Assembly: GCA_029213005.1 (NCBI GenBank) | Contig: JARGPI010000002.1 | Span: 67,133 to 123,007, forward strand | Length of the DNA: 55,875 nucleotides | Direction: 5' to 3' | Source of the DNA: Verrucomicrobiales bacterium | GTDB lineage: Bacteria; Verrucomicrobiota; Verrucomicrobiia; Verrucomicrobiales; DEV007 | Shown: piece by piece, positions 17,493-26,394 of the stretch | How the letters are laid out: every line of letters begins with the position of its first letter | Numbering within the stretch: position 1 is the first letter of the stretch | The notes under the pieces: model-generated | Told to the model about the DNA's origin: nothing | Database searches by the model: none | Seen by the model: only the letters and a program-made list of their open reading frames with translations | Translations under genes and position numbers: made by a program

Positions 17493-19370
17493 TTACCGGC
17501 TGAGCGCTACCTTGTTGCCTTCGCCTACCTTTTTCACAAAGTCCCTGATTTGACTGACCTGAAACGGTTTTGAGATGAAATCATTGATTCCGATTTTGCG
17601 ACAGGTTTCCTCGGCCTGAATTTCGGCTGAGACCACTGCGATCGGAATCCCGGAGAAGTCGACACCGGCTTCTCCGTTCCTGATTTTACGAGCCACGGTC
17701 CATCCATCCATGCGGGGCATTCGGAGGTCAAGCAGGATCAAGTCCAGTTTGGGATGAGCCTTGAGGTATTCGATACATTCCACTCCGTCATTCGCGAAGC
17801 TGGACTCCATTCCCAGACCTCTCACAATCTGGGCAATCATCTGGCGATTGAGCGCCTGGTCCTCTACAATGAGGGCTTGCAGGGGGCGCTCTTTTTTGCG
17901 GGATTGAGGAACAATCGAATCGAGACAGGCGCTGAGATTATCGATGTCGATTGGCTTTGAGATAAAGGTATCGAACCCGTTCTCTTTGGCCTGATCATTT
18001 GCGAATACATCGGCGGACATGAGGATTAGTTTGGCCTGTTTACTCTGATCACCGAAGTCACCGTTCTTGATCCGTTTTGCGATTTCCATTCCGTCATGAT
18101 GCGGCATGTGGAAGTCGAGGAATATCGCATCGTAATCATCATTGGACTTCAGTTTTTCGATACATGCGTTCCCATCGTTAGCGAATTCGACGGAGTAACC
18201 GAGGACGCCGAAAAACTTATTAATCAGCGTTCGGTTTACGGCTTCGTCTTCGGCGACGAGAATTTTGACATCTTTTTTGGTATCGCCGGTCAAAAGTGGC
18301 GGTTCCGGAGCCTTCGGAGCTTTGCGAACCGGTTTAGCTTCCTCCGTTATTTCTTTGGCGGTCTCTTTAGCAGCGGATACGGGGAACTCCAACTCGAATG
18401 AAAAGGTGGACCCTTCGCCTTTGCGACTTGTCGCATCGAGCTTGCCGCCCATCATCTCTACCAGCTGGCGGGATATCGTAAGGCCCAGTCCGGTTCCGCC
18501 AAATTTTCTGGAGACCGCCGCACTGCCCTGGGAGTAGGGCTGGAAAATTCTGGATAGTTGCTTCTTCGACATCCCGATTCCAGTGTCCGTTACTTCGAAT
18601 AACACCCGGGCGCGATCGGCTCCGGTTTCAGCGTCGGTATAGGTATCGGATTTGACTTTGAGAAAGACTTCACCGTTCTCGGAAAATTTGATGGCATTGC
18701 CTACCAAATTCATGAGCACTTGTTTGATGCGATGCTGATCGCCGATCAAGGTCCGGCCGGCGAGGCTTTCACATAGACATTCCGAAGTGAAGGTAACGTG
18801 CTTGGCGTCGGCCTCGGCCTGCATCATTCGTTTAAGACTTTCGGTGAAGCGGTGTAGACTGAAACTGGCTTTTTCCAGTTCGATTCCCTGAGCTTCAATT
18901 TTCGATAGATCGAGAATATCATTCAGAATCCGCAGCATAAAATCACCACTGACATTGATGTTATTCAGGTAGGTTCTTTCATCATCTGTCAGAACGGCGT
19001 TTTCCAGCAGTTGGCTGAAACCCATGATAGCTCCGAGCGGTGTCCGTATCTCGTGGCTCATCCTTGAAAGAAAGTCCATCTTCGACTGGGCAGAAGCCTC
19101 CGCCACTTCGACTTCACGTCGAGCTTCAGCGATCTGCGCTTCAAGGGGAGCCACGAGCAATTTACGAACTAACCAGACCGTAGCACCTGAGAAAAGTATG
19201 GAAACTGTCCCCACGAGTAACATTTTTCCGGCGATTTCAGACAAGCCAATTCGCCACGCCAGGCCGGCGATGGTTTCGAAAATGATAGCCCCTGCTAAAA
19301 CAAGGATTCCGACTTGAATCAGTCGGGCGTTGGGGTCTTTGCGGGTAAAATAGGATTTTAATAGTTTCAT
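17493..19370 (-). CDS. Membrane hybrid histidine kinase with two receiver domains
   Basis: A 625-residue kinase. I start it at ATG 19370; an upstream in-frame TTG at 19388 is less likely. Two membrane helices at about 16-40 and 48-68 are joined by a very short loop, so there is no large extracellular sensor. A short coiled linker leads to the HisKA domain with the phospho-acceptor His106 (SRMSHEIRTPLG), and the ATPase domain has the N box (MNLVGNAIKFS, about 223), DTGIGM and GGTGLGL. Two receiver domains follow, with phospho-Asp at about 419 (FLDFHMPHHDG) and about 545 (LLDLRMPRMDG). There is no Hpt domain or output domain, so the phosphate must pass to another protein. No cognate regulator gene is adjacent. 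Confidence 0.9.
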   Translation of the reverse strand: MKLLKSYFTRKDPNARLIQVGILVLAGAIIFETIAGLAWRIGLSEIAGKMLLVGTVSILFSGATVWLVRKLLVAPLEAQIAEARREVEVAEASAQSKMDFLSRMSHEIRTPLGAIMGFSQLLENAVLTDDERTYLNNINVSGDFMLRILNDILDLSKIEAQGIELEKASFSLHRFTESLKRMMQAEADAKHVTFTSECLCESLAGRTLIGDQHRIKQVLMNLVGNAIKFSENGEVFLKVKSDTYTDAETGADRARVLFEVTDTGIGMSKKQLSRIFQPYSQGSAAVSRKFGGTGLGLTISRQLVEMMGGKLDATSRKGEGSTFSFELEFPVSAAKETAKEITEEAKPVRKAPKAPEPPLLTGDTKKDVKILVAEDEAVNRTLINKFFGVLGYSVEFANDGNACIEKLKSNDDYDAIFLDFHMPHHDGMEIAKRIKNGDFGDQSKQAKLILMSADVFANDQAKENGFDTFISKPIDIDNLSACLDSIVPQSRKKERPLQALIVEDQALNRQMIAQIVRGLGMESSFANDGVECIEYLKAHPKLDLILLDLRMPRMDGWTVARKIRNGEAGVDFSGIPIAVVSAEIQAEETCRKIGINDFISKPFQVSQIRDFVKKVGEGNKVALSR

Positions 19371-19603
19371 GGGGGTTTCCCAAAACAACCAGGTTTGGCA
19401 AGAGGGGGTACCAGAATTTACCCTATAACTGCTAGAGTTACAATAATTAACATAACAAAAGTTGATGGGAATTTGGGCGGCGACTGCGATGAAATGAAGG
19501 CGAAATGTCGCTAACTCGCTAGTGGTAAGCTCGGTAGGTTGCCGGGAGGAGGAATGCGAGTATAGGGGGATTTATTGGAGAAAATAGACACAAATCCACA
19601 AAA

Positions 19604-19631
19604 GTTCGAATTTTCGAACGAGATATATCTC
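19604..19631 (-). terminator. Palindromes after sufE, possible terminator
   Basis: Two adjacent palindromes lie between the sufE-like gene (stop at 19666) and the kinase gene. GTTCGAA/TTCGAAC (19604-19619, 2-nt centre) and GAGATATATCTC (19620-19631, perfect). Read on the minus strand, the first is followed by CTTTTGTGG, so a weak intrinsic terminator for the sufE transcript is possible. A protein-binding site is the alternative. Confidence 0.4.
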
Positions 19632-19665
19632 TATTGATTGAAGTAGAGATTAATTTCCGGGAGGT

Positions 19666-20091
19666 CTACCCTTTATATTCCTCGGCCCAACTCTGAATTT
19701 TTTGGGCCATGGCATATAGACCATTCCGACGGCTCGGGGAGAGATGGTTATCCATCTGTAGTTTTCCGAGTTCTTCCTGAGGGTCCAGTTCGAGAATTTC
19801 GGCGGCGGTTTTATTCCAGTTCAGTGCCAGCATAACGGCGATTAGACCGCTGACGATGGATGCGTCACTTTCGCCGCGGAACTGGAATCGACCATCGTCC
19901 GAGATTTCGGGAATTAGCCAAACCTGGGACTGACACCCGCGGACGATATTTTCTTCGCACTTTTCCTCTTCGGAAAGCGGTTCCAGTTTTCTTCCCAGAC
20001 CAATCAGATAGCGATATTTCTCCTCCCAGTCACCACCGAGAATTTCAAAGGTCTCTACAATTTCGTCAAATGTTGCTGCGGGTTCGCTCAT
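19666..20091 (-). CDS. SufE family Fe-S assembly protein
   Basis: A 141-residue protein of the SufE/CsdE family, which accepts persulfide sulfur from a cysteine desulfurase (SufS/CsdA) and passes it to the scaffold for iron-sulfur cluster assembly. The sulfur-accepting cysteine is Cys53 in IVRGCQSQVWL, with the typical preceding LEPLSEEEKCEENIV segment. I chose ATG 20091 over TTG 20112 because it leaves an 8-bp gap after the upstream gene and gives the usual family length. No sufBCDS genes are in the window; an IscA/ErpA-type protein is at 48955-49314. It is co-directional with the Pro-rich membrane protein gene. Confidence 0.88.
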   Translation of the reverse strand: MSEPAATFDEIVETFEILGGDWEEKYRYLIGLGRKLEPLSEEEKCEENIVRGCQSQVWLIPEISDDGRFQFRGESDASIVSGLIAVMLALNWNKTAAEILELDPQEELGKLQMDNHLSPSRRNGLYAMAQKIQSWAEEYKG

Positions 20092-20099
20092 GTCTTTGA

Positions 20100-20678
20100 T
20101 TACGGTTCCCAAACGGTGATTTCCTCATCGACCGGTGAATCTTCGGTCGACTTATACCGCCTGAATTCGTCTTTTGTGAAATAGATTTCGACCAATTTTT
20201 TGGGATTGTCACTCTCGAGAAAATTGATCGCTGCGACCATGGAAAGTTCGTCCTCGGAAATGGCGATGTGTCGAACTACGACTTTTTCGGGTCCGCCAAG
20301 TGCTTCCTGGATCTGCTGCCGCGCACTCTCGGTGTGGGATAGTTTTGGCGGAGGAGTTGGATTCGGCGGGGTCACCGGTGGTGCGGCTGGAGGTGCCACG
20401 GGGATGACGGGCTCCGGTTTAGGTTCCGCAGCGGGCTCGGGAGCCGGCTCAGGGGTAGTTTCCGATGAAGGGGAGGGGGACACCGCTTGAATTCCGGTAA
20501 GTTTTTGAGTTTGGACATTGAGCCAGTCCGCCCCGATTGGGCCCAGTTTCGCAATTACCCAAAAAACCGAGCACACCGCCACGAGAAGCATAACACCGGT
20601 TGCGACCGATTTTATCTCCAGGGGATCCCGTGCTGTCCCGGTCGACTCCGGCTCCGCTTTCTCAGTTTCTTCGGGCAT
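20100..20678 (-). CDS. Pro-rich single-pass membrane protein of unknown function
   Basis: A 192-residue protein. The short acidic N-terminus is followed by one membrane helix (about 27-46, VATGVMLLVAVCSVFWVI), a long Pro/Glu/Ala-rich spacer (about 70-113) as used to cross the periplasm, and a C-terminal globular part ending YKSTEDSPVDEEITVWEP. The start is ATG 20678; the open frame continues upstream to 22190, but that part is antisense to miaB and not coding. It is divergent from miaB (78 bp between starts) and 8 bp upstream of sufE, so the two may share a transcript. I do not recognise a family. Confidence 0.65.
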   Translation of the reverse strand: MPEETEKAEPESTGTARDPLEIKSVATGVMLLVAVCSVFWVIAKLGPIGADWLNVQTQKLTGIQAVSPSPSSETTPEPAPEPAAEPKPEPVIPVAPPAAPPVTPPNPTPPPKLSHTESARQQIQEALGGPEKVVVRHIAISEDELSMVAAINFLESDNPKKLVEIYFTKDEFRRYKSTEDSPVDEEITVWEP

Positions 20679-20756
20679 GGGCGCAAAATACGCGGTCCCA
20701 AGCTTGTTTCCATCACAAAAACCGCTTAAGGTCCCGCTCTTTTCAACTCGGACGCC

Positions 20757-22118
20757 ATGCCAAAAGTCTACCTCAAAACATACGGTTGCCAGATGAACGA
20801 ACGTGACTCGGAACAAGTCGCGCAAATGTTCGTGGACCGTGGATTTACCGTCACCCCAAAGGCTGACGATGCCGATGTCGTGCTGGTTAATACCTGCTCG
20901 GTTCGTGACCAGGCTGAACAGAAAGCCCTCGGGATGATGGGGCAAATGGGGAAACATCGGAAAAAAAATCCGAACATTGTTTACGGTTTCCTCGGATGTA
21001 TGGCTCAAAGCCGCGGAGCGGAATTGCCGCAGTTGCTGCCCCACGTCGATCTTGTCGCGGGGACTCAGAAATATCATAAAGTGGTCGATCACTGCGTGGA
21101 GTTGATGGCGAGAAAAGAGGAGGCGAGAATGGATGACCTCCGGCTGCCTATCGTCGATATCGAAGAGGAGGAAGACTCCCAGAACACGATCCGCGATCAT
21201 ATCGACAAAGATTACGGAGTCAGTGAATTTGTCAGTATCATGCAGGGCTGCAATATGAAGTGCACCTTCTGTATTGTGCCTTATACCCGCGGTTCGGAGC
21301 GGGGGCGCCCTATTCCTGAGATCGTGGAGGAGTGCAAACGGCTTGTCGATAAAGGCGTTCGCGAAGTGACGCTGCTCGGGCAAATCGTGAATCTTTACGG
21401 GCGTCACGAGTTTCCCAAAGTGGATGGGAAAAGTCCTTTTACTCAGCTTCTCGAAGCCGTCCACGAAGTCGAAGGGATCAAGCGGATCCGTTTTACCTCG
21501 CCTCACCCGATTGGTTATAAAGACGATTTGATCGAAGCTTTCGGCTACCTCCCGAAACTGGTGGATCACGTGCATTTCCCGATGCAATCGGGATCCGACC
21601 GGATTCTCAAGCGGATGCATCGTCCCTACAAATCGGCAAAATTCATCGAAATCTGCGACAAGATGAAAGCGGTTCGCCCCGAAATCGCGATTTCGACGGA
21701 TATTATCGTCGGATTTCCCGGTGAGACTGAGGAAGATTACCTCGAAACCAAAAAAGCGGTCGAGCATGTTCAGTTCGATCAGGCCTTTGTGTTCCGTTAT
21801 TCGAAGCGGAAAGACACTCCGGCCGCAGAAATGGAGGACCAACTTCCCGAGCGGGTCAAAGAAGAGCGCAATCAGGATCTGCTCGATCTGGTGAACTCCA
21901 TCGTGGTCCGGAAAAACACGGCTCTCGTCGGAACCCGGCAGGAAATCCTGTGTGAAGGCCCCAGTAAAAACAACAAGGAAACCCTCGCAGGGAGAACCCG
22001 AACCAATCGGATCGTCATTTTTGACGGTGATCCGGAGCGCATGGCGGGAGAGTTGTTTGAAGTCGATATCAAAGAAACCACGGGCCATACACTCTATGGG
22101 GATCCGGTGTTGAATTAA
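20757..22118 (+). CDS. miaB: tRNA-2-methylthio-N6-dimethylallyladenosine synthase
   Basis: A 453-residue radical SAM methylthiotransferase that adds a 2-methylthio group to i6A37 of tRNA. The N-terminal UPF0004 domain carries its three cluster cysteines in TYGCQMNERDSEQ, VNTCSVRD and GFLGCMAQ. The radical SAM motif is GCNMKCTFCIVPYTRG, and the C-terminal TRAM domain is at about 380-453. The signature KTYGCQMN and the length fit MiaB rather than RimO or MtaB. Translation starts at ATG 20757, 78 bp from the divergent Pro-rich membrane protein gene. A small membrane protein gene follows after 50 bp. Confidence 0.95.
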   Translation: MPKVYLKTYGCQMNERDSEQVAQMFVDRGFTVTPKADDADVVLVNTCSVRDQAEQKALGMMGQMGKHRKKNPNIVYGFLGCMAQSRGAELPQLLPHVDLVAGTQKYHKVVDHCVELMARKEEARMDDLRLPIVDIEEEEDSQNTIRDHIDKDYGVSEFVSIMQGCNMKCTFCIVPYTRGSERGRPIPEIVEECKRLVDKGVREVTLLGQIVNLYGRHEFPKVDGKSPFTQLLEAVHEVEGIKRIRFTSPHPIGYKDDLIEAFGYLPKLVDHVHFPMQSGSDRILKRMHRPYKSAKFIEICDKMKAVRPEIAISTDIIVGFPGETEEDYLETKKAVEHVQFDQAFVFRYSKRKDTPAAEMEDQLPERVKEERNQDLLDLVNSIVVRKNTALVGTRQEILCEGPSKNNKETLAGRTRTNRIVIFDGDPERMAGELFEVDIKETTGHTLYGDPVLN

Positions 22119-22168
22119 TCGAGATAGCCACCACAATCGGGGACGCCATTTTTTGGTGACATCGAGCA

Positions 22169-22747
22169 ATGCAAGCCATTTACGAATCACTGTACCGCCC
22201 CGGAATGCCTCTTCAGGTTATGGGGATACTGATAGGTCTCTGGCTTATCGGAACTCATGGGTTCGCCCTTTTGAAGCCGGATATCACCGCTGATTTCCTT
22301 AAGAAATTCCCGAGAAACGAGAAGATCGGCACCATTTTGTGTGTCATCGGGTTTATCTGGACCTTCGTGGTCTGGAGCGAAATGGATCTCGGGGAGTTTT
22401 ACAAAGTGGAGCGTCTCGTCCAGATCGTTCTCATCGCCGGATGCGTCGGGGTGATTATTCATGTGAAGGAGTTCATCGCTGTTCGATCCACCGGATTTCT
22501 TTTGATTCTTGTGGCCGGGCCGATTCTGGTGTCCGCCTTCTTGAAAGAGCCCGTGTCCCGGTTATTCATTGTCGCCCTTGCTTACGCCGGCGCCCTTATC
22601 GGAATGTTCTGGGTGGGGATGCCCTACCTGATGCGTGACCAGATCGACTGGGTCCTCAAAGACCGCAAGCGTCTCAAAATGGGTGCCCTCGGCGGCATCG
22701 GCTACGGTGCGCTCGTGTTGCTCTGTGCGCTCATTTTCTGGAAGTGA
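22169..22747 (+). CDS. Polytopic membrane protein of unknown function
   Basis: A 192-residue protein that is mostly membrane helices: about 16-34, 53-70, 82-98, 107-124, 131-152 and 168-190. Two charged loops (KKFPRNEKIG and LKDRKRLKMG) lie between helices on what should be the cytoplasmic side. No family is recognised, and no catalytic motif is visible. It lies 50 bp downstream of miaB on the same strand and may be cotranscribed. The direct-repeat copy of the 13-mer element (22758-22792) follows 10 bp after its stop. Confidence 0.7.
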   Translation: MQAIYESLYRPGMPLQVMGILIGLWLIGTHGFALLKPDITADFLKKFPRNEKIGTILCVIGFIWTFVVWSEMDLGEFYKVERLVQIVLIAGCVGVIIHVKEFIAVRSTGFLLILVAGPILVSAFLKEPVSRLFIVALAYAGALIGMFWVGMPYLMRDQIDWVLKDRKRLKMGALGGIGYGALVLLCALIFWK

Positions 22748-22757
22748 TTGAACGGAT

Positions 22758-22792
22758 TGTACAGGGTACAGTCTGAGATTGTACAGGGTACA
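22758..22792. repeat. Dispersed 13-mer-pair element, copy B (direct orientation)
   Basis: Two identical 13-mers, TGTACAGGGTACA, at 22758-22770 and 22780-22792, offset 22 bp with a 9-bp spacer. Each is itself a near-palindrome (TGTAC-AGG-GTACA). This is the only copy with both 13-mers in the same orientation. It lies between co-directional genes, 25 bp upstream of the S9 peptidase start. Confidence 0.85.
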
Positions 22793-22817
22793 AAGCGGAT
22801 AATTTTAACCAAAACTG

Positions 22818-24974
22818 ATGCAGCTTTTCACAAAAATCCTCCTCCTCACCTTTGCGTTCACCCTGGAGGCATGCAGCGAGCCCGCCGTTAAACCCACACC
22901 ATCCCGCAAAATGATAGAATATAACACTGCCGGCCAAACCGATTCCGATCATCTTTACCTCGAAGAAGTGCTGGGCGAAAAAGCTCTCGACGAAGTCAAA
23001 AAGTGGAACAAACGCAGTCTCGATCGCCTCGAGTCCGATCCCCGGTTTGCCGAAATGGAGGCGGAGGCACTCGAAATCCTCAATTCGAAAGATAAAATTC
23101 CCTACGTCTCTTACCGGGGCGGCGAAGTGCACAACTTCTGGCAGGATGCCACTCACGTTCGCGGGATCTGGAGGAAGTCGACTCTGGAAAGTTACCTGTC
23201 GGATTCACAGGAGTGGGAGACGGTTCTCGATATAGATGCGCTGGCTGAGGCCGAGGATAAAAACTGGGTCTACAAAGGTAACAACAACCTCGCTCCCGAT
23301 TACGAACTCTCTATCGTCCGTCTCTCCGACGGCGGGAAAGACGCCGTCGTCAGACGTGAGTTCAATGTAAAGAAAAAGGCATTCGTGGAGGATGGATTCA
23401 TCGTTCCAGAATCAAAAGGCAGTTCTGACTGGCTTGATAAAGATCACCAGGTCATCGGCGTTGATTTTGGTCCCGGAACAATGACAGACAGCGGGTATCC
23501 GATGATCGCTAAACTATGGAAGCGCGGCACCCCGTTGTCCGAAGCGATCGAAATAGGTCGTGGCGAACAAACCGATGTCGGCTACTGGTCCTGGGTGCTG
23601 GAATTGTCGGATGGTCGCCGCGAAATCATCGTCGATCGGTCGGTGACCTTTTTTGAGTCCGAGATCTTCTGGTTTCCCCGGGACAGCGATGGGAAGGTCG
23701 GAGCCGGTGTGAAATTTCCGGTGCCGGCAAAGTCTCAGATCAGTGGAGAATTCAAGGGGCAGATCCTGCTGAGCCTGAATGAAGACTGGCGTGGTTTTGA
23801 GAGTGGCGAGTTGGTCAGTTTCTCGATCGACGATTTTATGGAGGATGGCGAAATCAGCGCCGTCGCCTCAGTATACGCCCCCGACGAGAAGTCTTCGATT
23901 GGGAGCCTCGGTATCACGAAATCCAAAGTCCTGATTAGCACTACGACCGATGTCAAAGGCACCGCGCATGCCTTCGATTGGGACGGGAAAGGGTGGAATT
24001 CAACTCAACTGGATTTCCCTGCCAACGGTTCCGTATCGATTGGATCGACCAACGATAAAGAAGACGTCGCTTTTATATCCACGGAGAGCTTTCTCACTCC
24101 CGACACGCTATGGACTTTCAATACCGATACCATGACCAAAGCGAAGGCGAAATCTCTACCTTCGTGGTTCGATGCCGGTAGTATGGTATCCGAGCAGTTC
24201 TTCGCGACATCTCCGGATGGAACCAAGATTCCCTACTTCGTAGTTCGGAAGAAAGATCAGGCGATGGATGGCACCGCTCCCACCTTGCTATATGGATACG
24301 GAGGGTTTGAAGTTTCGCTTAACCCCTCCTATTCAGCTACCCGGGGTAAACTCTGGATCGAGCGTGGCGGAGTCTATGTATTGGCTAACATTCGGGGCGG
24401 GGGAGAGTATGGACCCAAGTGGCATCAGTCCGGATTAAAAACTGCCCGTCAGAAAATATATGATGACTTCATTTCAGTCGCCGAAGATCTGATCGCGAAG
24501 AAAGTCACCTCACCGAAGCATCTCGGAATCGAGGGCGGCTCAAATGGCGGCCTTCTCATGGGAGTGATGTTCACCCAGCGCCCCGATCTGTTTAATGCTG
24601 TGGTTTGCAGCGTTCCACTGCTCGATATGATGCGCTTTCACAAGCTCCTTGCCGGCGCGTCCTGGGTCGGTGAATACGGTGACCCTGAAATTGCAGCGGA
24701 AGCGGCGTTTCTGAGATCAATTTCTCCCTACCACAACATTGATCCCGACGCGGATTATCCTGAGATTTTCTTTCTGACTTCAACCAAGGACGACCGGGTT
24801 CATCCCGCCCATGCCCGTAAGATGGCGAAGCGGCTGGAAGATCAGAATCACGACTTCCTCTATTACGAAAATATTGATGGAGGACATTCCGCTGCGGCTA
24901 ATCTCAAGGAAACGGCGAAGCGTCTTGCTCTGCAGCATACCTATCTGCTGCAGAAGCTGAAAGATCCGGAATAA
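22818..24974 (+). CDS. Prolyl oligopeptidase (S9A family), predicted lipoprotein
   Basis: A 718-residue serine peptidase. The N-terminus has a lipobox, FTLEACS with Cys19, so it is probably anchored to a membrane on the periplasmic side. Residues about 50-430 form the seven-bladed propeller and about 440-718 the alpha/beta-hydrolase domain. The catalytic triad is visible: Ser575 in GGSNGG, Asp at about 656-657 (STKDDRVHP) and His at about 690 (DGGHSAAANL). A GYGGFE segment and GGGEYG match the S9A consensus. It should cleave short peptides after proline. It begins 70 bp after the previous gene, with element copy B between them, and is followed by a secreted SGNH hydrolase. Confidence 0.92.
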   Translation: MQLFTKILLLTFAFTLEACSEPAVKPTPSRKMIEYNTAGQTDSDHLYLEEVLGEKALDEVKKWNKRSLDRLESDPRFAEMEAEALEILNSKDKIPYVSYRGGEVHNFWQDATHVRGIWRKSTLESYLSDSQEWETVLDIDALAEAEDKNWVYKGNNNLAPDYELSIVRLSDGGKDAVVRREFNVKKKAFVEDGFIVPESKGSSDWLDKDHQVIGVDFGPGTMTDSGYPMIAKLWKRGTPLSEAIEIGRGEQTDVGYWSWVLELSDGRREIIVDRSVTFFESEIFWFPRDSDGKVGAGVKFPVPAKSQISGEFKGQILLSLNEDWRGFESGELVSFSIDDFMEDGEISAVASVYAPDEKSSIGSLGITKSKVLISTTTDVKGTAHAFDWDGKGWNSTQLDFPANGSVSIGSTNDKEDVAFISTESFLTPDTLWTFNTDTMTKAKAKSLPSWFDAGSMVSEQFFATSPDGTKIPYFVVRKKDQAMDGTAPTLLYGYGGFEVSLNPSYSATRGKLWIERGGVYVLANIRGGGEYGPKWHQSGLKTARQKIYDDFISVAEDLIAKKVTSPKHLGIEGGSNGGLLMGVMFTQRPDLFNAVVCSVPLLDMMRFHKLLAGASWVGEYGDPEIAAEAAFLRSISPYHNIDPDADYPEIFFLTSTKDDRVHPAHARKMAKRLEDQNHDFLYYENIDGGHSAAANLKETAKRLALQHTYLLQKLKDPE

Positions 24975-25025
24975 TCTGCGTAAATCGGGCCTTGTAACTC
25001 GGGTGGGATCAGTCAGATTTCCGCC

Positions 25026-26300
25026 ATGAGATACAGTCTTTTTCTTGTTTGGTTAGTGGCGGCTCAATGCGCCTTTTCACAGGAGCCTTTTCCACTTCGT
25101 GACGCCGTGGAGTGTACCCCTCGCGAAGGGCTTCCTAACGTTAAAGCAAAAATTGAAGCCGGAGATTCTCTGAAGATCGGTTATCTCGGGGGAAGCATCA
25201 CCGCCGCATCAGGCTGGCGGGTGCAATCGCGGGATTGGTTTGCTGAAACGTATCCCGAAGCGACGTTCGAAGAGATTCACGCCGCAATTGGAGGTACCGG
25301 ATCGGATCTGGGAGTGTTCCGTCTTCACAACGACGTTCTTCGCCACGATCCCGATCTCGTATTTGTCGAGTTTGCGGTCAATGACGGTGGTGCGGCACCC
25401 GAGCGGATTCACAAATCGATGGAAGGAATTGTCCGTCAAATCTGGAAATTCAATCCCGAGATCGATATCTGCTTTGTCTATACATTGACCGATAAGATGC
25501 TGGGCGATCTCCACGCCGGAAAAATGCCGAGAGCCGCCAGTGCGATGGAAGTGCTCGCCGATCACTACGCGATTCCTTCGATTCATTTTGGCGTCAAAGT
25601 GGCAGCAATGGAAAAATCCGGTGAACTGGTTTTTAAAGCTCCCAAACCTGACAATATCGCCGAGGCCAAACCTCTCGTTTTCTCTAGTGATGGCGTTCAC
25701 CCCCATACCGAAACCGGTCACAGAATCTATAGCGAGACGATCGCGAGATCCTGGCCTGCTATTTGGGCTGCCAGTGGAAAAGCCGGTGCTCATTCGGTTC
25801 CGGCACCGGTTCGGGAGGATAACTGGGAGAATGCCAAGCAGGTCGCCATCACACCGGCGATGCTGAAAGGTGCCTGGACGAAGCTCGATGAGGAACACAC
25901 TCTGGCCAAGCGGTTCCGGAAAAATATGCCGACTCTCTACAAGGCAGACGAGGCGGGGGCATCTCTGGAGTTCAAATTTGAGGGAACCACGGCATCGGTT
26001 TTTGATCTGCTGGGGCCGGACGGGGGATTGCTGAAAGTTCAGATTGATGGTGGCGACGCAAAATCCGTCAAACGAATCGACGGATATTGCACCTATCATC
26101 GGATGTCAAAGACTGGTCTTGCCAGCGAACTGCCGTCTCAGATTCACGAGGTAAAAGTTACCCTTAGCGACGAGAAGATCGATAAGCGAAATGTCCTTTT
26201 CGAGAAGAATCGCGAGTATTTCGATAAAAACGAGGATCGATACAAGGAGCATACCTGGTATGCGGGCTCACTCCTTATCATCGGGGATATCGTGAAGTAG
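25026..26300 (+). CDS. Secreted SGNH/GDSL hydrolase
   Basis: A 424-residue protein with a signal peptide (1-18, ending FSQ). Residues about 45-245 form an SGNH hydrolase fold: the nucleophile block is YLGGSITA (Ser about 57), block III is FAVNDGG (about 118-123), and block V is DGVHPH (Asp222, His225). Residues about 280-424 are an added beta-rich domain. Such enzymes act as carbohydrate esterases or lipases; removal of acetyl groups from polysaccharides is plausible in this neighbourhood but not shown. It lies 51 bp downstream of the S9 peptidase and 94 bp upstream of the ceramidase-like gene, in the same direction. Confidence 0.85.
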   Translation: MRYSLFLVWLVAAQCAFSQEPFPLRDAVECTPREGLPNVKAKIEAGDSLKIGYLGGSITAASGWRVQSRDWFAETYPEATFEEIHAAIGGTGSDLGVFRLHNDVLRHDPDLVFVEFAVNDGGAAPERIHKSMEGIVRQIWKFNPEIDICFVYTLTDKMLGDLHAGKMPRAASAMEVLADHYAIPSIHFGVKVAAMEKSGELVFKAPKPDNIAEAKPLVFSSDGVHPHTETGHRIYSETIARSWPAIWAASGKAGAHSVPAPVREDNWENAKQVAITPAMLKGAWTKLDEEHTLAKRFRKNMPTLYKADEAGASLEFKFEGTTASVFDLLGPDGGLLKVQIDGGDAKSVKRIDGYCTYHRMSKTGLASELPSQIHEVKVTLSDEKIDKRNVLFEKNREYFDKNEDRYKEHTWYAGSLLIIGDIVK

Positions 26301-26394
26301 GGTATACGCGGTTGGTAGCAGCAACCATATCAGTACCGGCGCGTCTCCGGTATTGTGCGAATGAAGTGGAGTTCTCATAATCGGGAATCTGATT

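Noticed and set aside
20679..22190. Long minus-strand open frame continuing upstream of the Pro-rich membrane protein
   Set aside because: It lies antisense to the whole of miaB, has no domain logic, and the true start at 20678 gives a normal membrane protein. It is a by-product of miaB codon usage.
25209..26099. 296-residue minus-strand open frame
   Set aside because: Antisense to the SGNH hydrolase; no coherent protein features.
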